Assembly (NCBI GenBank): GCA_001970955.1
Contig: MPUH01000127.1
Span: 36,231 to 100,230 of the forward strand
Direction of reading: 5' to 3'
From: Stentor coeruleus
Lineage: Eukaryota > Ciliophora > Heterotrichea > Heterotrichida > Stentoridae
DNA: 64,000 bases
Of this stretch, positions 19,600 through 30,700 are shown in pieces. The translations under genes were made by a program, and so were the position numbers. Numbering within the stretch: the stretch's first letter is position 1; every line of letters starts with the position of its first letter. The notes beneath the pieces were generated by a model that saw nothing but the letters and a program-made list of their open reading frames with translations, ran no database searches and was not told the origin of the DNA.

Positions 19600-20573
19600 A
19601 GATTATTTTGGTTTGTGATTTGAATTTATTAGTTTTTTTTATGACTGATTTTATTATTTTAGTTGTTTTTATGATTATGATAAAATCTAGATATGAAAAA
19701 TTCAAATTTTTTCATTAGCCTATAAGTTTTTTATTAAAAACTCATAAACCACTATAATATCCTAATCACATAACCTAAAACCACAAAAACCCATCATCTT
19801 CTTATCAAAATAATTAAATAATCCTACCTACTCTTCAAGAATAAATCGAAAATTATCGATAAAGAAGTAGCGCTTATTCCACATATTGCAATGAATATTT
19901 TACTGAGTTTCCTAAACAAAGGGAAATTCAGCAAGTGCAAACCATATACATTCTTATCCATTTCAACTCTTTTATGAGGATTATCACTAAGACTTTCCCT
20001 TATCAATCTGACTCTTTCTTTTGTCCTAAACGAAGTAAAAAATGTTATTGTAAGTCAAAATATGCATCTAGCTAATTATGACATATCTTTGTATCCTTCT
20101 ATCTAATATTCGCATGGGCTATAAATTTCGAAATTATTCCTATATCCGCACACTAAACTAAATTGTCTAATATATAATAAACAATATTTGAAATACTTAA
20201 ACCAACCTGTAAATCTTCCATAATATTGAATTTATCTCGATTTTTCCATGATCGTTCTAAAGATCCAAGATCATCTTTAAACATAACTACCCTCATAAAT
20301 TTCCGCCCATTCTTCATAAACTTTTCTACTTGTATAGGATTAAGCAAATATATTGGATTATTTATCATGTTATTACTTTTAACATATTCCATTATTGTAA
20401 GCTTAAAAATTCAGAAATATATTGGATTAAAGTTAAAATTTTTTCTTTACCTTTTGTAGTTTTAATTAAAGTGCTTATAAAATTTGTCGTAAAAGATATG
20501 AAATTTTTTCTGGTAAGACTAGGTTGAGAAGTTTTGGCAGTTCGATAAAGCTATAAGTCTTTTTCATATTTTA
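19600..20573. other. Spacer with open-frame fragments
   Basis: Nearly 1 kb between the 3' ends of the SF-assemblin and 2PGK-like genes, longer than other spacers between facing gene ends. The region 19824-20392 contains minus-strand fragments described separately. No RNA gene or repeat is visible. Confidence 0.5.
19824..20392 (-). pseudogene. Possible broken gene of unknown family
   Basis: On the minus strand an ATG at 20392 opens 79 codons containing NGRKFMRVVMFKDDLGSLER and SWKNRDKF. After TAG the same frame continues with IGIISKFIAHANIR. A different frame ending at 19824 holds RVRLIRESLSDNPHKRVEMD and then a hydrophobic segment (KIFIAICGISATSL). GT-AG pairs of 15-16 nt exist (for example GTCATAATTAGCTAG) but do not join all pieces into one frame. 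It may be a dead gene or a small membrane protein gene with introns that I could not resolve. Confidence 0.28.
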
Positions 20574-21677
20574 TTAGTTCTTATTAATAAAAGATGCTTC
20601 GATTCGTGCCAAAATCACGTTGTGCATTGTATTTAAGGTTTCATCGATATGCTGTATGTTGATTGGTATAACAGTGAATATATCGTTGTATTCTAATAGA
20701 AAGCTTTGGACTTGTTGAAAGCTTTTTAATAAATGTTTGAGTTGCTTTTGGAATTTGCCCAACTGGGCAACTTCGCTTCTAAGTTCTTTTGGGATATCAG
20801 ACATAAGCCAATTTTCTATAATGTAAGCATGCTCTTTTTCTGAGATTGTTAAGAGAAATGGGACGATAACAGCATTGGACTGGTCCATTTCATCGAGAAC
20901 TTTTTTGATTTTTTTCTCTTCAGGGTCGTCTGAATCCCTCATTGTGATCCTGAATTTCCTTGGTGCTTCTTCTCTTTGATGTAAATAAAGCATTGGATCT
21001 AACTCATAACCTTCAATTATAAGTGCTTTTCCTTCTTGAAGACACTTTAGTATATCAGTATGGACACCTTTTCTTACAAGTCGGTTTTCAGCTTGGAGGA
21101 TCTGGTTTTGCTCGCTTTCACCATAGGCCCAGAATGGTCTACTATTGAATTCTGCAGAAAAAGACTTAAGGACTGATGATACAATTGATGTTTGAAGAAC
21201 ATTTGCAACATTTACTCTATCAGCAAATTGGGTAACTAAAGTAGATTTCCCACATGCAGGTGGGCCAGCAACTAATATTAAAAGAGGAGCTCTTTGTGCA
21301 TAGAAATTAGAGACCATTTGATACCTACGGATAAAAAAATCCCCATAGTTATAAGCCCGCATGATCTGAAAGAGGTAATTTTCCATCTCAGATTGCTTGA
21401 CTTCGAACTTTTCTTCTTCAACTAAAAGTTTTTTTAGGTCCATTGCTATGCGGATAGAATCTTTAGGTGGGACTTTATTAAGTGTGAGGATTCTACTTAC
21501 CAAGAAACGAGAAAATATAAAAAAGTGATCATCAAGCCAAACTCTTACTTTGAGCACATCGTATTTTGAGATTTTTTTTGATAAGACTTCTTGGTTTAAT
21601 TCAGCAAGTGCTTCGGCTTTATCTTCGATGAGAGCATCAGCTGGGGCACTTAGACTCTTATTTTGACTGGAATCCAT
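20574..21677 (-). CDS. 2-phosphoglycerate kinase-like P-loop kinase (LPA1 type)
   Basis: A 367-residue cytosolic kinase-like protein. The Walker A loop GPPACGKST lies at about residues 137-145, inside LLILVAGPPACGKSTLVTQF. It is preceded by an ATP-cone-like helical region (VRVWLDDHF, FSRFLVSRILTL), the arrangement seen in 2-phosphoglycerate kinases of archaea and in the plant low-phytate protein LPA1. The downstream IIEGYELDPML strand matches the family's Walker B-like VEG strand. Plant LPA1 is linked to inositol phosphate synthesis; the substrate in ciliates is not known. The C-terminal 100 residues are helical and unassigned. Context ATGGAT; stop TAA. Confidence 0.68.
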   Translation of the reverse strand: MDSSQNKSLSAPADALIEDKAEALAELNQEVLSKKISKYDVLKVRVWLDDHFFIFSRFLVSRILTLNKVPPKDSIRIAMDLKKLLVEEEKFEVKQSEMENYLFQIMRAYNYGDFFIRRYQMVSNFYAQRAPLLILVAGPPACGKSTLVTQFADRVNVANVLQTSIVSSVLKSFSAEFNSRPFWAYGESEQNQILQAENRLVRKGVHTDILKCLQEGKALIIEGYELDPMLYLHQREEAPRKFRITMRDSDDPEEKKIKKVLDEMDQSNAVIVPFLLTISEKEHAYIIENWLMSDIPKELRSEVAQLGKFQKQLKHLLKSFQQVQSFLLEYNDIFTVIPINIQHIDETLNTMHNVILARIEASFINKN

Positions 21678-22298
21678 TATAATAAGTTTCAGTAAAAAAT
21701 AGTCTATAACTTATTAAATACATATGAAATGAAAAAATATTAAATATAGGATATACAATACAATAATCAAGTAGTATTTTATTTAATGTAAAGTGTTGAA
21801 TAAATTTACAAATTCATACTTATTATATTTATTAAAATATATGATGGTTTAAGTTATCATACTAAAGTTTTAAACCAAAAATTCTCTGTTAATCAAAAAA
21901 TATATATCCATGTATTTAATCTAATCATAATAATCTTCAAAACTTCGCCTACTTTACCAACTATCTATATTTCCAAAATTCCAAAAATTTTACTCATACA
22001 AAACATTTCTAATCAAAAAAAAATCTTTAACTTCGCACTAAAACAACACAAATCAAATCTAAAAATCTATTTCAACATAATAAATCATCCTATCAAATCA
22101 TTTAAAGCATCCTACATAAACTTTATAAAACTAACCCTTCATTCCCTTAATTCCTATCTAAAATCATGACAATAGCCTAAAATAACCCTCTCCCTACTTG
22201 TATCAACATTTTAAACTAAAACAATCAAACTCTGCAAAATCATCCCCGATCTTAAATTTCAAAGCATGTACAAATCCATAATCCCTTATAATAAAAAA
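21678..22298. other. Spacer between 2PGK-like and helicase gene starts
   Basis: A divergent promoter region of 0.6 kb. The right 400 nt are markedly A/C-rich with very few G. A CCTTATAATA element lies just before the helicase start at 22299. Nothing else is visible. Confidence 0.55.
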
Positions 22299-25200
22299 AT
22301 GGAATGGAACACTGGTAGCCGGGAAAAAGGATGCACTAACTGGTGTCTTCGTGATGGCCGTAATGGGTATATCGATCCCGAAGTGACCAACACAGTCAAA
22401 AAGCTTTTCGAAGAAACTCACATGAACGGCATAAACTTTGAAAAGTACTTTGACATCCCCATAAGTATATCAGACAAAGAAATTCCTCAAATGCATGAAT
22501 TTTCAGACTGCGAAGTCCATCCCGCACTCCTTAAAAACCTAAAATTATTTGGTTATCAAAAGCCAACACCAGTCCAACAATACGCGATCCCTGTATCTTT
22601 GCTTAGAAGAGACCTCATGGCTTGTGCTCAAACTGGGTCAGGTAAAACTGCAGCATATTTATACCCATTAGTAGCAAAAATGCTTAATGATGGTCCTCCA
22701 CCACCTGTAGAAAGAAGTGATGCTAGACCATTAGCTTTAATGCTAGCACCCACACGTGAACTATCTGTTCAAATATATGAAGAAGCTTTGAAATTTACTA
22801 ATCAGACCGGTATAAAAGTTGTTGTTGTATATGGAGGGGCTAGCACAGCTCAACAACAAAGTAATCTAGCAAGAGGGGCTGATATACTTATAGCAACACC
22901 TGGAAGGCTTATTGATTTTATTGAAAAAGGGATTATTAATTTGTACTTGACTAGATATTTGATTTTAGATGAAGCAGATAGAATGCTGGATATGGGTTTT
23001 GAACCACAGATTATTAAAATTTTGACAGCAATTAAAAAAGTTGACCGGGAAACTATTATGTGTAGTGCAACATTTCCAACTGAAATCCAGCAAATCGCTC
23101 ATAAATACTTACGTGATTTCGTCTACCTTACCGTAGGCCGTGTAGGTTCAACAACTGAAAACATCGTCCAACAGTTTCATTTAGTTAAAAGTATAGAAAA
23201 ACAAGATTTTCTCTTATCTTTAATTCCAGATCTTCAAGGTCAAATTCTTATTTTTGTAGAGAAAAAAACAAGTGCCAATGACCTTAGCTACTTTTTAACA
23301 AGACAGGGAATAAGATGTTCTTGTATCCATGGAGATCGTGTACAATTTGAACGTGAAAAAGCATTACATGATTTTAAAGTAAAAGCAATTAATATTTTAA
23401 TAGCTACTGATGTAGCATCAAGAGGTTTAGACATACCAGATGTGGCTTATGTTATTGTTTATGACCTTCCAACACATATTGATAATTATGTTCATCGTAT
23501 TGGAAGAACAGGAAGAATAGGTAATACAGGTATGTCTATAACTTTAGTGGAAGATTATCCGAATGCGGTACATAAGGATTTACTTGATTTATTAGTTGAA
23601 AGTCATCAAAAAGTTCCTGATTGGTTTATTAAATTAGCTAATGGGAATAATGATATACAACCTGATTGCTATAGTAGACCAAGTGCAAATGCTAGAGGAA
23701 GAGGAGGAGCTATTGGGGTTAGTAAAGGTTGGGGATCAGATAGTCAAGGATATGAAGAAAATAATTTTAGAGGATCGAGAGGTAGAGGAGGATATGGGAA
23801 TAATCATTATTCTAGTGGATATGGTGATTATTCAAATAGAGGTGGAGATTTTGGGAATAGAGGTCGAGGTGGTTATGATAAAAATTGGGATGATGCTGGG
23901 TCATCTTTTCAAAAAACTCAGATAAATAATGGCTATCAAAAATATGATTATGATAATAAAGATCAATATGATTTTAGTAAACCACAAAGTGATTTTGGAA
24001 AACCTGCTAATGATTATTCAAGTAGAAATTTTGAAAACCATCGATCATCTAGAGGGTCAAATGAATATAGTAGGTATGGGAATAGAGGAGGAGGTTTTAA
24101 TGATAGACAAAATGATTATGATAAAGGATATGGGAATGAGTTTAATAAAAATCCTAATGATTATGGAAGAGGATATCATCAAAGTCATGCTTATGGAGAA
24201 AGAGATGATTATAATAATAGAGGTGGTTTTGGAGATAGAGGTGGCTATGGAGATAGAGGTAGTTATGGAGATAGAGGAAGTTATGGAGATAGAGGAAGTT
24301 ATGGAGATAGAGGTAGTTATGGAGATAAAGGTGGCTACGGAGATAAAGGTGGTTATGGGGATAAAGGTAGTTATGGAGATAGAGGAAATTTTGGAGATAG
24401 AGGAAACTTTGGAGAAAGAGGTAGTTATGGAGATAGAAGTAGACCTTATAACAATTCAAGAAGAGGAGGTTATAATAATGAAAATTCTCGTGGTAGTTAC
24501 AGAGGACAAAGAGGTAGTTATAACGATAGTCAACCAGGGTATTCATCTAGAGGACGAGGTGGTGAAATCAAGCCTAGTTACGGAGCTTGGGGAGATGAAC
24601 AAAATGACTGGGGTAAAGATGAGCAAAAACCATCAGAAAACTCTTATCAAAATCAAGGCTGGGATAGTGATTTTGGTAGAAAAAATGATCGATCTCGAGG
24701 ATTTGGACGTGGTGGTTATAGAAGAGGAGATTCAGATAGTCAAAGTGGATATGGAAGAGGTACTGATTGGCAAGGAGGATATTCTAAAGGTTCATCAGAT
24801 AGGCCAAATTATGGTAGAGGATCATATCAACAAAATAATCCTATAGTCCCAGCTGTTGTCCCTAATTCTACAAATGTTGAAGATTATGAATCAGATCCAT
24901 GGGGTGAAACAGCAAAAATAGAAAAACCTCAAAATACTGAAACTGCAAATGATACTTGGGGACAAGTTGAAAATTTAGAAGATGATCCTTGGAAAGGTGA
25001 CAAAGCTTTTGATAAAAATTTCAGCAAAGGGTATGCTGAACCTGCAAAAAAAGATATACCTAATATTGAAAATAAAGGGCTTAATAATAAAAGTGCGAAA
25101 AATGAACAAGACTTTGATCCTTGGGGAGAAGTGATAGAAGCAGAAGCTAAGGAGGGAATTAAAAGTGAAAGTGCTAAATATGAGCAAAAAGAGGTGTCAG

Positions 25201-25373
25201 ATTTTGGTTCGATGAATAAAAATAGTTATTCACAAGTATCACAAGGAAATAATTATGGGTCAAGTTCGAATAAACTTGTTTCTCCTCAGTTGGCAACTAG
25301 TTTTAACAAACCTTATGAAGCAAAGCCTGTAAATACAAATGATGATGAAGATGATCCTTGGGCTAACATATAG
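22299..25373 (+). CDS. DEAD-box RNA helicase of the DDX3/Ded1 group with long RGG and Trp-rich tail
   Basis: An ATP-dependent RNA helicase for translation initiation and RNP remodelling. The core covers about the first 400 residues: Q motif (KPTPVQQYAIPV), AQTGSGKT, PTRELSVQ, DEAD, SAT, and HRIGRTGR, all intact. After the core comes about 600 residues of low complexity. It holds RGG/RGRGG boxes, Tyr/Asn-rich stretches, twelve tandem copies of a six-residue Tyr/Phe-Gly-Asp-Arg-Gly unit (24225-24440), and a C-terminal 250 residues with repeated Trp motifs (AWGDE, NDWGK, QGWDS, DPWGE twice, DTWGQ, DPWKG, DPWAN). DDX3 tails are normally about 100 residues with one or two Trp. An upstream in-frame ATG at 22266 would add 11 residues; I prefer 22299 because it follows ATAAAAAA and starts with ATGGA. 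Stop TAG. Confidence 0.92.
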   Translation: MEWNTGSREKGCTNWCLRDGRNGYIDPEVTNTVKKLFEETHMNGINFEKYFDIPISISDKEIPQMHEFSDCEVHPALLKNLKLFGYQKPTPVQQYAIPVSLLRRDLMACAQTGSGKTAAYLYPLVAKMLNDGPPPPVERSDARPLALMLAPTRELSVQIYEEALKFTNQTGIKVVVVYGGASTAQQQSNLARGADILIATPGRLIDFIEKGIINLYLTRYLILDEADRMLDMGFEPQIIKILTAIKKVDRETIMCSATFPTEIQQIAHKYLRDFVYLTVGRVGSTTENIVQQFHLVKSIEKQDFLLSLIPDLQGQILIFVEKKTSANDLSYFLTRQGIRCSCIHGDRVQFEREKALHDFKVKAINILIATDVASRGLDIPDVAYVIVYDLPTHIDNYVHRIGRTGRIGNTGMSITLVEDYPNAVHKDLLDLLVESHQKVPDWFIKLANGNNDIQPDCYSRPSANARGRGGAIGVSKGWGSDSQGYEENNFRGSRGRGGYGNNHYSSGYGDYSNRGGDFGNRGRGGYDKNWDDAGSSFQKTQINNGYQKYDYDNKDQYDFSKPQSDFGKPANDYSSRNFENHRSSRGSNEYSRYGNRGGGFNDRQNDYDKGYGNEFNKNPNDYGRGYHQSHAYGERDDYNNRGGFGDRGGYGDRGSYGDRGSYGDRGSYGDRGSYGDKGGYGDKGGYGDKGSYGDRGNFGDRGNFGERGSYGDRSRPYNNSRRGGYNNENSRGSYRGQRGSYNDSQPGYSSRGRGGEIKPSYGAWGDEQNDWGKDEQKPSENSYQNQGWDSDFGRKNDRSRGFGRGGYRRGDSDSQSGYGRGTDWQGGYSKGSSDRPNYGRGSYQQNNPIVPAVVPNSTNVEDYESDPWGETAKIEKPQNTETANDTWGQVENLEDDPWKGDKAFDKNFSKGYAEPAKKDIPNIENKGLNNKSAKNEQDFDPWGEVIEAEAKEGIKSESAKYEQKEVSDFGSMNKNSYSQVSQGNNYGSSSNKLVSPQLATSFNKPYEAKPVNTNDDEDDPWANI
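24225..24440 (+). repeat. 18-nt coding minisatellite, 12 units
   Basis: Twelve head-to-tail 18-nt units inside the helicase gene encode variants of SYGDRG (GFGDRG, GYGDRG, SYGDKG, NFGDRG and others). The reading frame is kept throughout. Base identity between neighbours is high, so copy number probably varies between strains. Confidence 0.9.
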
Positions 25374-25850
25374 TTGAATTAAAATTTATAGATTTTTACT
25401 TGAATTTCAATCTTAAGTACATATTTTATATGTTATTTGTGATAGAAAAGATATATTGTGATGTATCTAAGATTAATTATAGAAGTGTTGAAGATGTTGT
25501 TACTAAGCTGTAATTAAGTTATTATATATAAGATTTCATTAAAGCTTAATTTTTTGAAGAAAATGATAATATTAGGTTTTCTATTGATTGAAAGATAATT
25601 ATTTAATAAATTTAGTTAAACTAAACTTTCTTATTTATTTAGATTTTTATTTCTTATGTTAGAGTAATGCATTAAAAATATTGTTTATTGAATTTTAATA
25701 GATTATATTGAAAATCAAATATGAACTAGATTAAACTAGCTTCAATTTATCTAATATTTTTTTAGTTTTCCCACTACTAAATATTTTTTATAATAAAAAC
25801 AGTTACACTAAATATAAAAAAAAATAAATGTTTAAATCTAATAAACTAAC
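25374..25850. other. Spacer between two gene ends
   Basis: Facing 3' ends of the helicase and aspartic protease genes. AT-rich, G/T-biased on the left and A/C-biased near 25.75 kb onward. No feature seen. Confidence 0.6.
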
Positions 25851-27161
25851 TTAGAAATAAAGCCAAACTCCAAAAACTATCAATAAATACGCACTTGATG
25901 AGTCTGTTGAAGCTAAAATTGCTGGGGCAAAGCTAATTTCCATTTTATCCATATCATGTATCGAATAGTATCTGCTCATAAATGTTCCTCCTAAAAGCCA
26001 ACATTCTTCATCAGAATCATAAACATCCATACGGCACCTTATATCATCCTCCTTTACCCACATATTACTCGGTTCTAATTTTAGTTTAACTCCATCATAC
26101 TTGAAATATATAGAAGGCATATTATCCACATCAGTGCAATCACAATAAAGTTCATCAATAATAACCTCACAATTATAATCATATTCACTAATCATGAAAT
26201 CTATTATTTCATTATAATCCCTAGAGTCTGCATAAACTAAAGTTGTCCCACTATCAAAAACTACACATCTTGTGCTTGAAATTTTCCCATCATCTACATA
26301 AATTTCCATAAAATCATTTTGCCAATATGCATCATTAGTTATTGGTATTGTAACTAATATTTTCCCTGTTGTACTATATTTTTCAAGATCATAACCACCG
26401 ATTTCTAGATTTGAAGCTGGATAACCTTCCATTTCTGTATCAACATCCAAATCATTTAAATAAAGTCCAAATATTTTTTTGTCTATAATCCCTGATTCTT
26501 TTAAACTATCCATATACGTAGAATACCCATCACTTGCACCTTTAAGAGCGAAACCAATTACCCCATCACAATGATCTTCTTCAAATCCACTATTCCAGGT
26601 TGAAACTACCAAATAAGATGGTGCGGCTATTTCATCGCCAATTTTCACTACATCCTTTGNCCTTCTTATTTGTTAAATAAATCAGGTTGAAACTACCAAA
26701 TAAGATGGTGCGGCTATTTCATCGCCAATTTTCACTACATCCTTTGCAAGATAGCCAGAATATCCAGATCCATCTACATACTAAATATATTTTACATAAC
26801 TTTTAATATCATCACCTAAATATTCATATGTTGATGAAGCAGATGGCTTGTATTGGACATCGAAATGTGCACAATCTGAACAATCATTTTTTTCAACCCA
26901 TAAATACTATTTATATATTACTGAACTCCCTGTATCTATGTATAAATCAAAAACCTTTGGAGGTGTTCCAATTGAAAAATTTCCTGTAAAGTAGTTCTAG
27001 ATAAAACTTACGATCTTATTCATTATGTCTGTCTCTTGGTTGATTCGGTTTTTCTTGTAACCATAGCTATTTGGGGATAAGGCTACGTTCTTTTTAAGAG
27101 GAATATTTAAAGAACTTTCTCCAGGTATAGAGAGTAAGATTAGTACAAGAAAAAAATCCAT
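25851..27161 (-). CDS. Pepsin-like aspartic protease with three 15-nt introns
   Basis: A secreted or lysosomal A1-family protease. Read on the minus strand from ATG at 27161, the gene has a signal peptide (FFLVLILLSIPGESS), the first active-site strand IDTGSS, the flap region YVDGSGYSGYLAKD, a DGVIGFALKG loop, and the second active site VFDSGTT. Both catalytic aspartates are therefore intact. Three introns at 26997-27011, 26907-26921 and 26781-26795 (plus coordinates) remove in-frame stops and restore the fold exactly at DTGSS and before the flap. The C-terminus ends in a hydrophobic segment (YLLIVFGVWLYF) that could be a membrane anchor or GPI signal. A single-N join at 26660 duplicates 64 nt of coding sequence; dropping 87 nt (26660-26746) restores one frame. 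Stop TAA. Confidence 0.88.
26596..26746. other. Single-N join with a 64-nt duplicated flank
   Basis: The 64 nt at 26596-26659 recur at 26683-26746. Between them are an N (26660) and 22 unrelated bases. The protease frame is normal if only one copy is kept, so I read this as an assembly scar rather than biology. Confidence 0.8.
26781..26795 (-). other. 15-nt intron, aspartic protease intron 3
   Basis: Minus-strand GTAAAATATATTTAG carries an in-frame TAG. Removing it joins KSY to YVDGSGYSGY, the pepsin flap. Confidence 0.9.
26907..26921 (-). other. 15-nt intron, aspartic protease intron 2
   Basis: Minus-strand GTAATATATAAATAG sits directly after the DTGSS codons and carries a TAG. Removal joins DTGSS to YLWV, as in other pepsins. 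Confidence 0.92.
26997..27011 (-). other. 15-nt intron, aspartic protease intron 1
   Basis: Minus-strand GTAAGTTTTATCTAG carries a TAG in frame. Removal gives NYFTGNFSIGTPPK, the normal first strands of the family. Confidence 0.9.
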
Positions 27162-27798
27162 TATAATTTTATGATTTTAATTAGAAATACTAATGAAGAA
27201 GAAGAAATTTATATTATAGTTGGTTTAAGAGGGAATTTAATTAGATTAAATGCAGTTTATTTACTGGTTTGATTGCATGTTCCTGGTATATTCTTAGCTG
27301 AGGCACATGATACTCTGTTCAACCAAACAAATCATCAATACTTGGTACATTGCCTAGAATTTCGAAGAAAGAGTTAGAATCCATATATTAATAGTTTTTT
27401 TATATTCATTGTCTTAAATATAAAATATTTTTAGATTTTCTGAATGCGTGCATGATTTAAATTATATTAACTTTTTACTAGACTATTTTTTTCATAATCG
27501 TACTAGATAATCATCAGTTGCAAAATAAATATAATTCTATAATGTATTTAATAACATAAACATAATTCTTTTATAAAAAAAACCCCTATTATCCTGATTA
27601 TCATATTTTTTTTCAAATTTCTTTAACTCAAAATAAAATATGCTAATTTCTTTCTGCTATTATCTCTACACTAAACATTAAAACAACTTTATCAAAATCT
27701 TCTTCTAACATATAAACTAATAAAATAAAATTTATAAACACTTCCTATACTAACGTTTTTCAAACGTTTGAAAAACATTTAATAAACAGTTAATAAAA
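27162..27798. other. Spacer between protease and GAR-protein gene starts
   Basis: A divergent promoter region of 0.64 kb, G/T-rich on the left and A/C-rich on the right. It contains the palindrome at 27755-27776. No open frame of note. Confidence 0.6.
27755..27776. promoter_or_regulatory. 22-nt perfect palindrome just upstream of a start codon
   Basis: An 11-nt half-site, GTTTTTCAAAC, is followed at once by its exact reverse complement. The element ends 22 nt before the ATG at 27799. It could bind a dimeric regulator or form a hairpin in the 5' leader. Confidence 0.45.
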
Positions 27799-30700
27799 AT
27801 GTCTAGCCTCTCAATTGAGCTTAGTGAAGTTTTTTGCCACTGGCAAAAAGACTCATCTCAAATAAATTGCCGTATTTCACTCAAAAGCAATATCCAAGTT
27901 ATAAAATACCATCAACAAGTTTTATTCCATATCACCAATCCTTTGCCAACTGACCAAGTCCACATCTTGATCCAAGAAGAAAATATAGTTCTAGGGTCTC
28001 AAACTGTAACTTTAGAATGGATGTTTGGGACAAATCTTAACAGCGATCTCGATGAATGGATTAGTATCGAAGTACCATCTGAGAGCATTTTTCTGATAAC
28101 CAAGCAGCAAGTTCAAAGTGCTGATGCAAAATCATTAAGAATCCGTTTGACTGGCAAGCTTATAAAACAAGAAAATCCTTCAAAGTCTTTGGATCCCGAT
28201 CCAATCTTAACTCCAACTTTTCCAAACTCATCTTTTGTATCATCAAATCAAACCTCAGAAGGGCCTTTATCATATAAAATCAAAGTAGGCTCAATAGATG
28301 AACCTCAAGAAGAGTTTAAACGCCCAGTTGACCATAGAAAAATGCCAAGTGAGGCTGACAGTCTAGAAAAAGAGCCATTCCAAGTTTCAGATTCAATAAA
28401 AAACTCGTCTCATTTACCAGAAAAAAATCAAATTCCTAACTTCAAAGACCCTGTTGAAAAATTACAAAAACCTGAAGGTAAAAATTCAGGTGTTAAAAGC
28501 CCATATAGATCACCAAGGTCAAAAAGCCCTCCAGCAAGAACTGAAAAACTTTCGCCGCCATCAAGTCCTAAAGAACTTCTTATACCAAAACCTGCTGTAG
28601 AAAAGAAAAGTCCTCAACCAGATCAAAAAAGCATGAAAATCCCACAAACTGGAGAAAAGCCCGGGCAGTCTTCAGATGCTCTAAAAAAGCCATCAACTCA
28701 ATTCACATTTTCTGAAGCTACAGAAGGGTTAACTAAAAATAACGAAATTGTTAAACCTAAAGATCCAAATGATTCTATAAGCGTGAAATCCTCAGAACTT
28801 AGTAGTGAAAATGAAAATGAAAAAGAAGAAGAAATTCCTGAGCATGTTTCAAGGGCTAGACCTACAAAGATAAAATTATCAGCTGAATCTGTTAATAACC
28901 CTTGTGGGTATTTGAAAAATGTTGTCCGTGTTGAATTTCATTTGAAGACTATTATGAGTATTTTAAATAGACTTAAAGAGGAAATGGGTGGAGCTTTTAT
29001 TAAACTTATTGAAGAATCTACTAGAAGAGATTCTAGAAGCCCAACACGGTCACCTTCTAGGAAAATTACAAATTCTGGGTTAAGAACTCCTGGAATGTCA
29101 AGGGCATCTGTTAATAATGTTAGTGTTATTTCTAGTTTTAGAGTTGAAGAAGAAAATGTTTTAGAATTACCTGGGTTTGTTGATGTGTTTTTGGATAGAC
29201 TTTCAGTTAAAAATGCTGATGTGCTTAGTACTTGTATTGTTGGAACACTTGCGAAAAGTACTTATGGAAAAGTACAGACTAAGGAAATAGACCCTACTAA
29301 AGATATGATTAATATACAAGAAAAATCTAGGGATATGATTAATGATTCAATGAAAGCTACGACAAAGGAGTATAAGCAGGAATGCGATAATTTTGATGTT
29401 ATGATTAAAAGGCTCAAAGACGAAATAGCATCAATTAATCATTCAATTGAATCCACCAGGAAAAAAAGCCAGCTTCTAGTATTCGAAAAGTCAACTTATG
29501 AAAAAAATCTTGTAGGAATAAAATCCGAACGTGAAGAAATCCTAAAAAAATACAACGCAACTATTGACCTTGACTCCATAAAACAACTACGCAAAGCAAA
29601 CGAAACCCTTGAAAAAGCAAGAATTGAAATGGAAGAAAAACTAAGTGCCTATGCTATACAATTCAAAAGCACCTTTGAAGGATCAGCAGCACTTCAAAAC
29701 AAATATATCGAAGAAAAATCTTCATCATTAAGCGAAGTAAAATCTTTAACTTCAATAATTGACAACATCGAAAGAGAAAACCATAAACTTAGATCAGAAC
29801 TTCAAGGTCTTAATGGATTTGTATATGTTGATGAAGAACAAAGAAGAATGCTTTCAAATTATCAAAATAACTCTCGTTCACATAGTCAAAATCTTGATTC
29901 TATTCGCACTCAATTAACATATTTAAGGTCTCAAAAAGAAGATCTTTCTAACGATGCTTATGAACTTCAACAAAAAATCGAAGCTGAAACCAAACGGGTA
30001 AAAACTTCACAAAACGGTTGGAATAAGGAAATTGAAATGAATAACGAAACAATTTCTAATCTGAATAAAGACTTTAAAAAACTTAAACAAGGAATGAATT
30101 ATATAGAAGATGTTTATAACAAAAAACTCAATGTTGAAAATGCTTTAGAAGTTATTATAAGCAAATCAAAACATAATCAAGAAACTAAAGATCAACTTAT
30201 AAGCGAACTTTCTTATTTTTCAGATTTTGTGTTTTCGCTTAGTCAAACTTTCCTTCAACAAAAACGTATTTTTGGTAAAGTTAAGTCTATTGTTTCAGAA
30301 AAAGATATGGAAGTTGAAGCAATGAGAACTGCAGTTCATGAACTTAAACAAAACAATCCAGTTTATACATCTGTACCTGAAGATATTATTGACCAAGCTG
30401 TAGCTGATTATTTTAATTCACGTGATGATGTTCTTATTGTACCTTTTGTTAGAGAAGCATATGGAGTTTATATGTATGGATCTAAAAAAGTTATGGTTAG
30501 TATAGAAAGAGGAAAACTTATTGTTAAAGTTGGAGGAGGTTTTTTACCTATTGAAGTGTTTATTGATAATTATACTGATGTTGAATTGGATAAGTTTGAA
30601 AATAAAACTGTAGAAGTTAGTCCGAAGATGAAAAGGTTTTTAGGAAAATGGGTTGGGGGGTTGAATCCAAGGCAGGTCTCGCCGGAAAAAATGAAAGAAG

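Noticed and set aside
22266-22298. Helicase start at ATG 22266
   Set aside because: The extra 11 residues lie in the C-rich promoter zone; ATG 22299 follows an A-run and has the common context. Not excluded.
23929-24846. Long open frames overlapping the helicase tail on both strands
   Set aside because: They arise from the 18-nt repeat and Gly/Arg-rich codons; the translations are low-complexity Ile/Glu or Leu/His strings, while the helicase frame is continuous and conserved.
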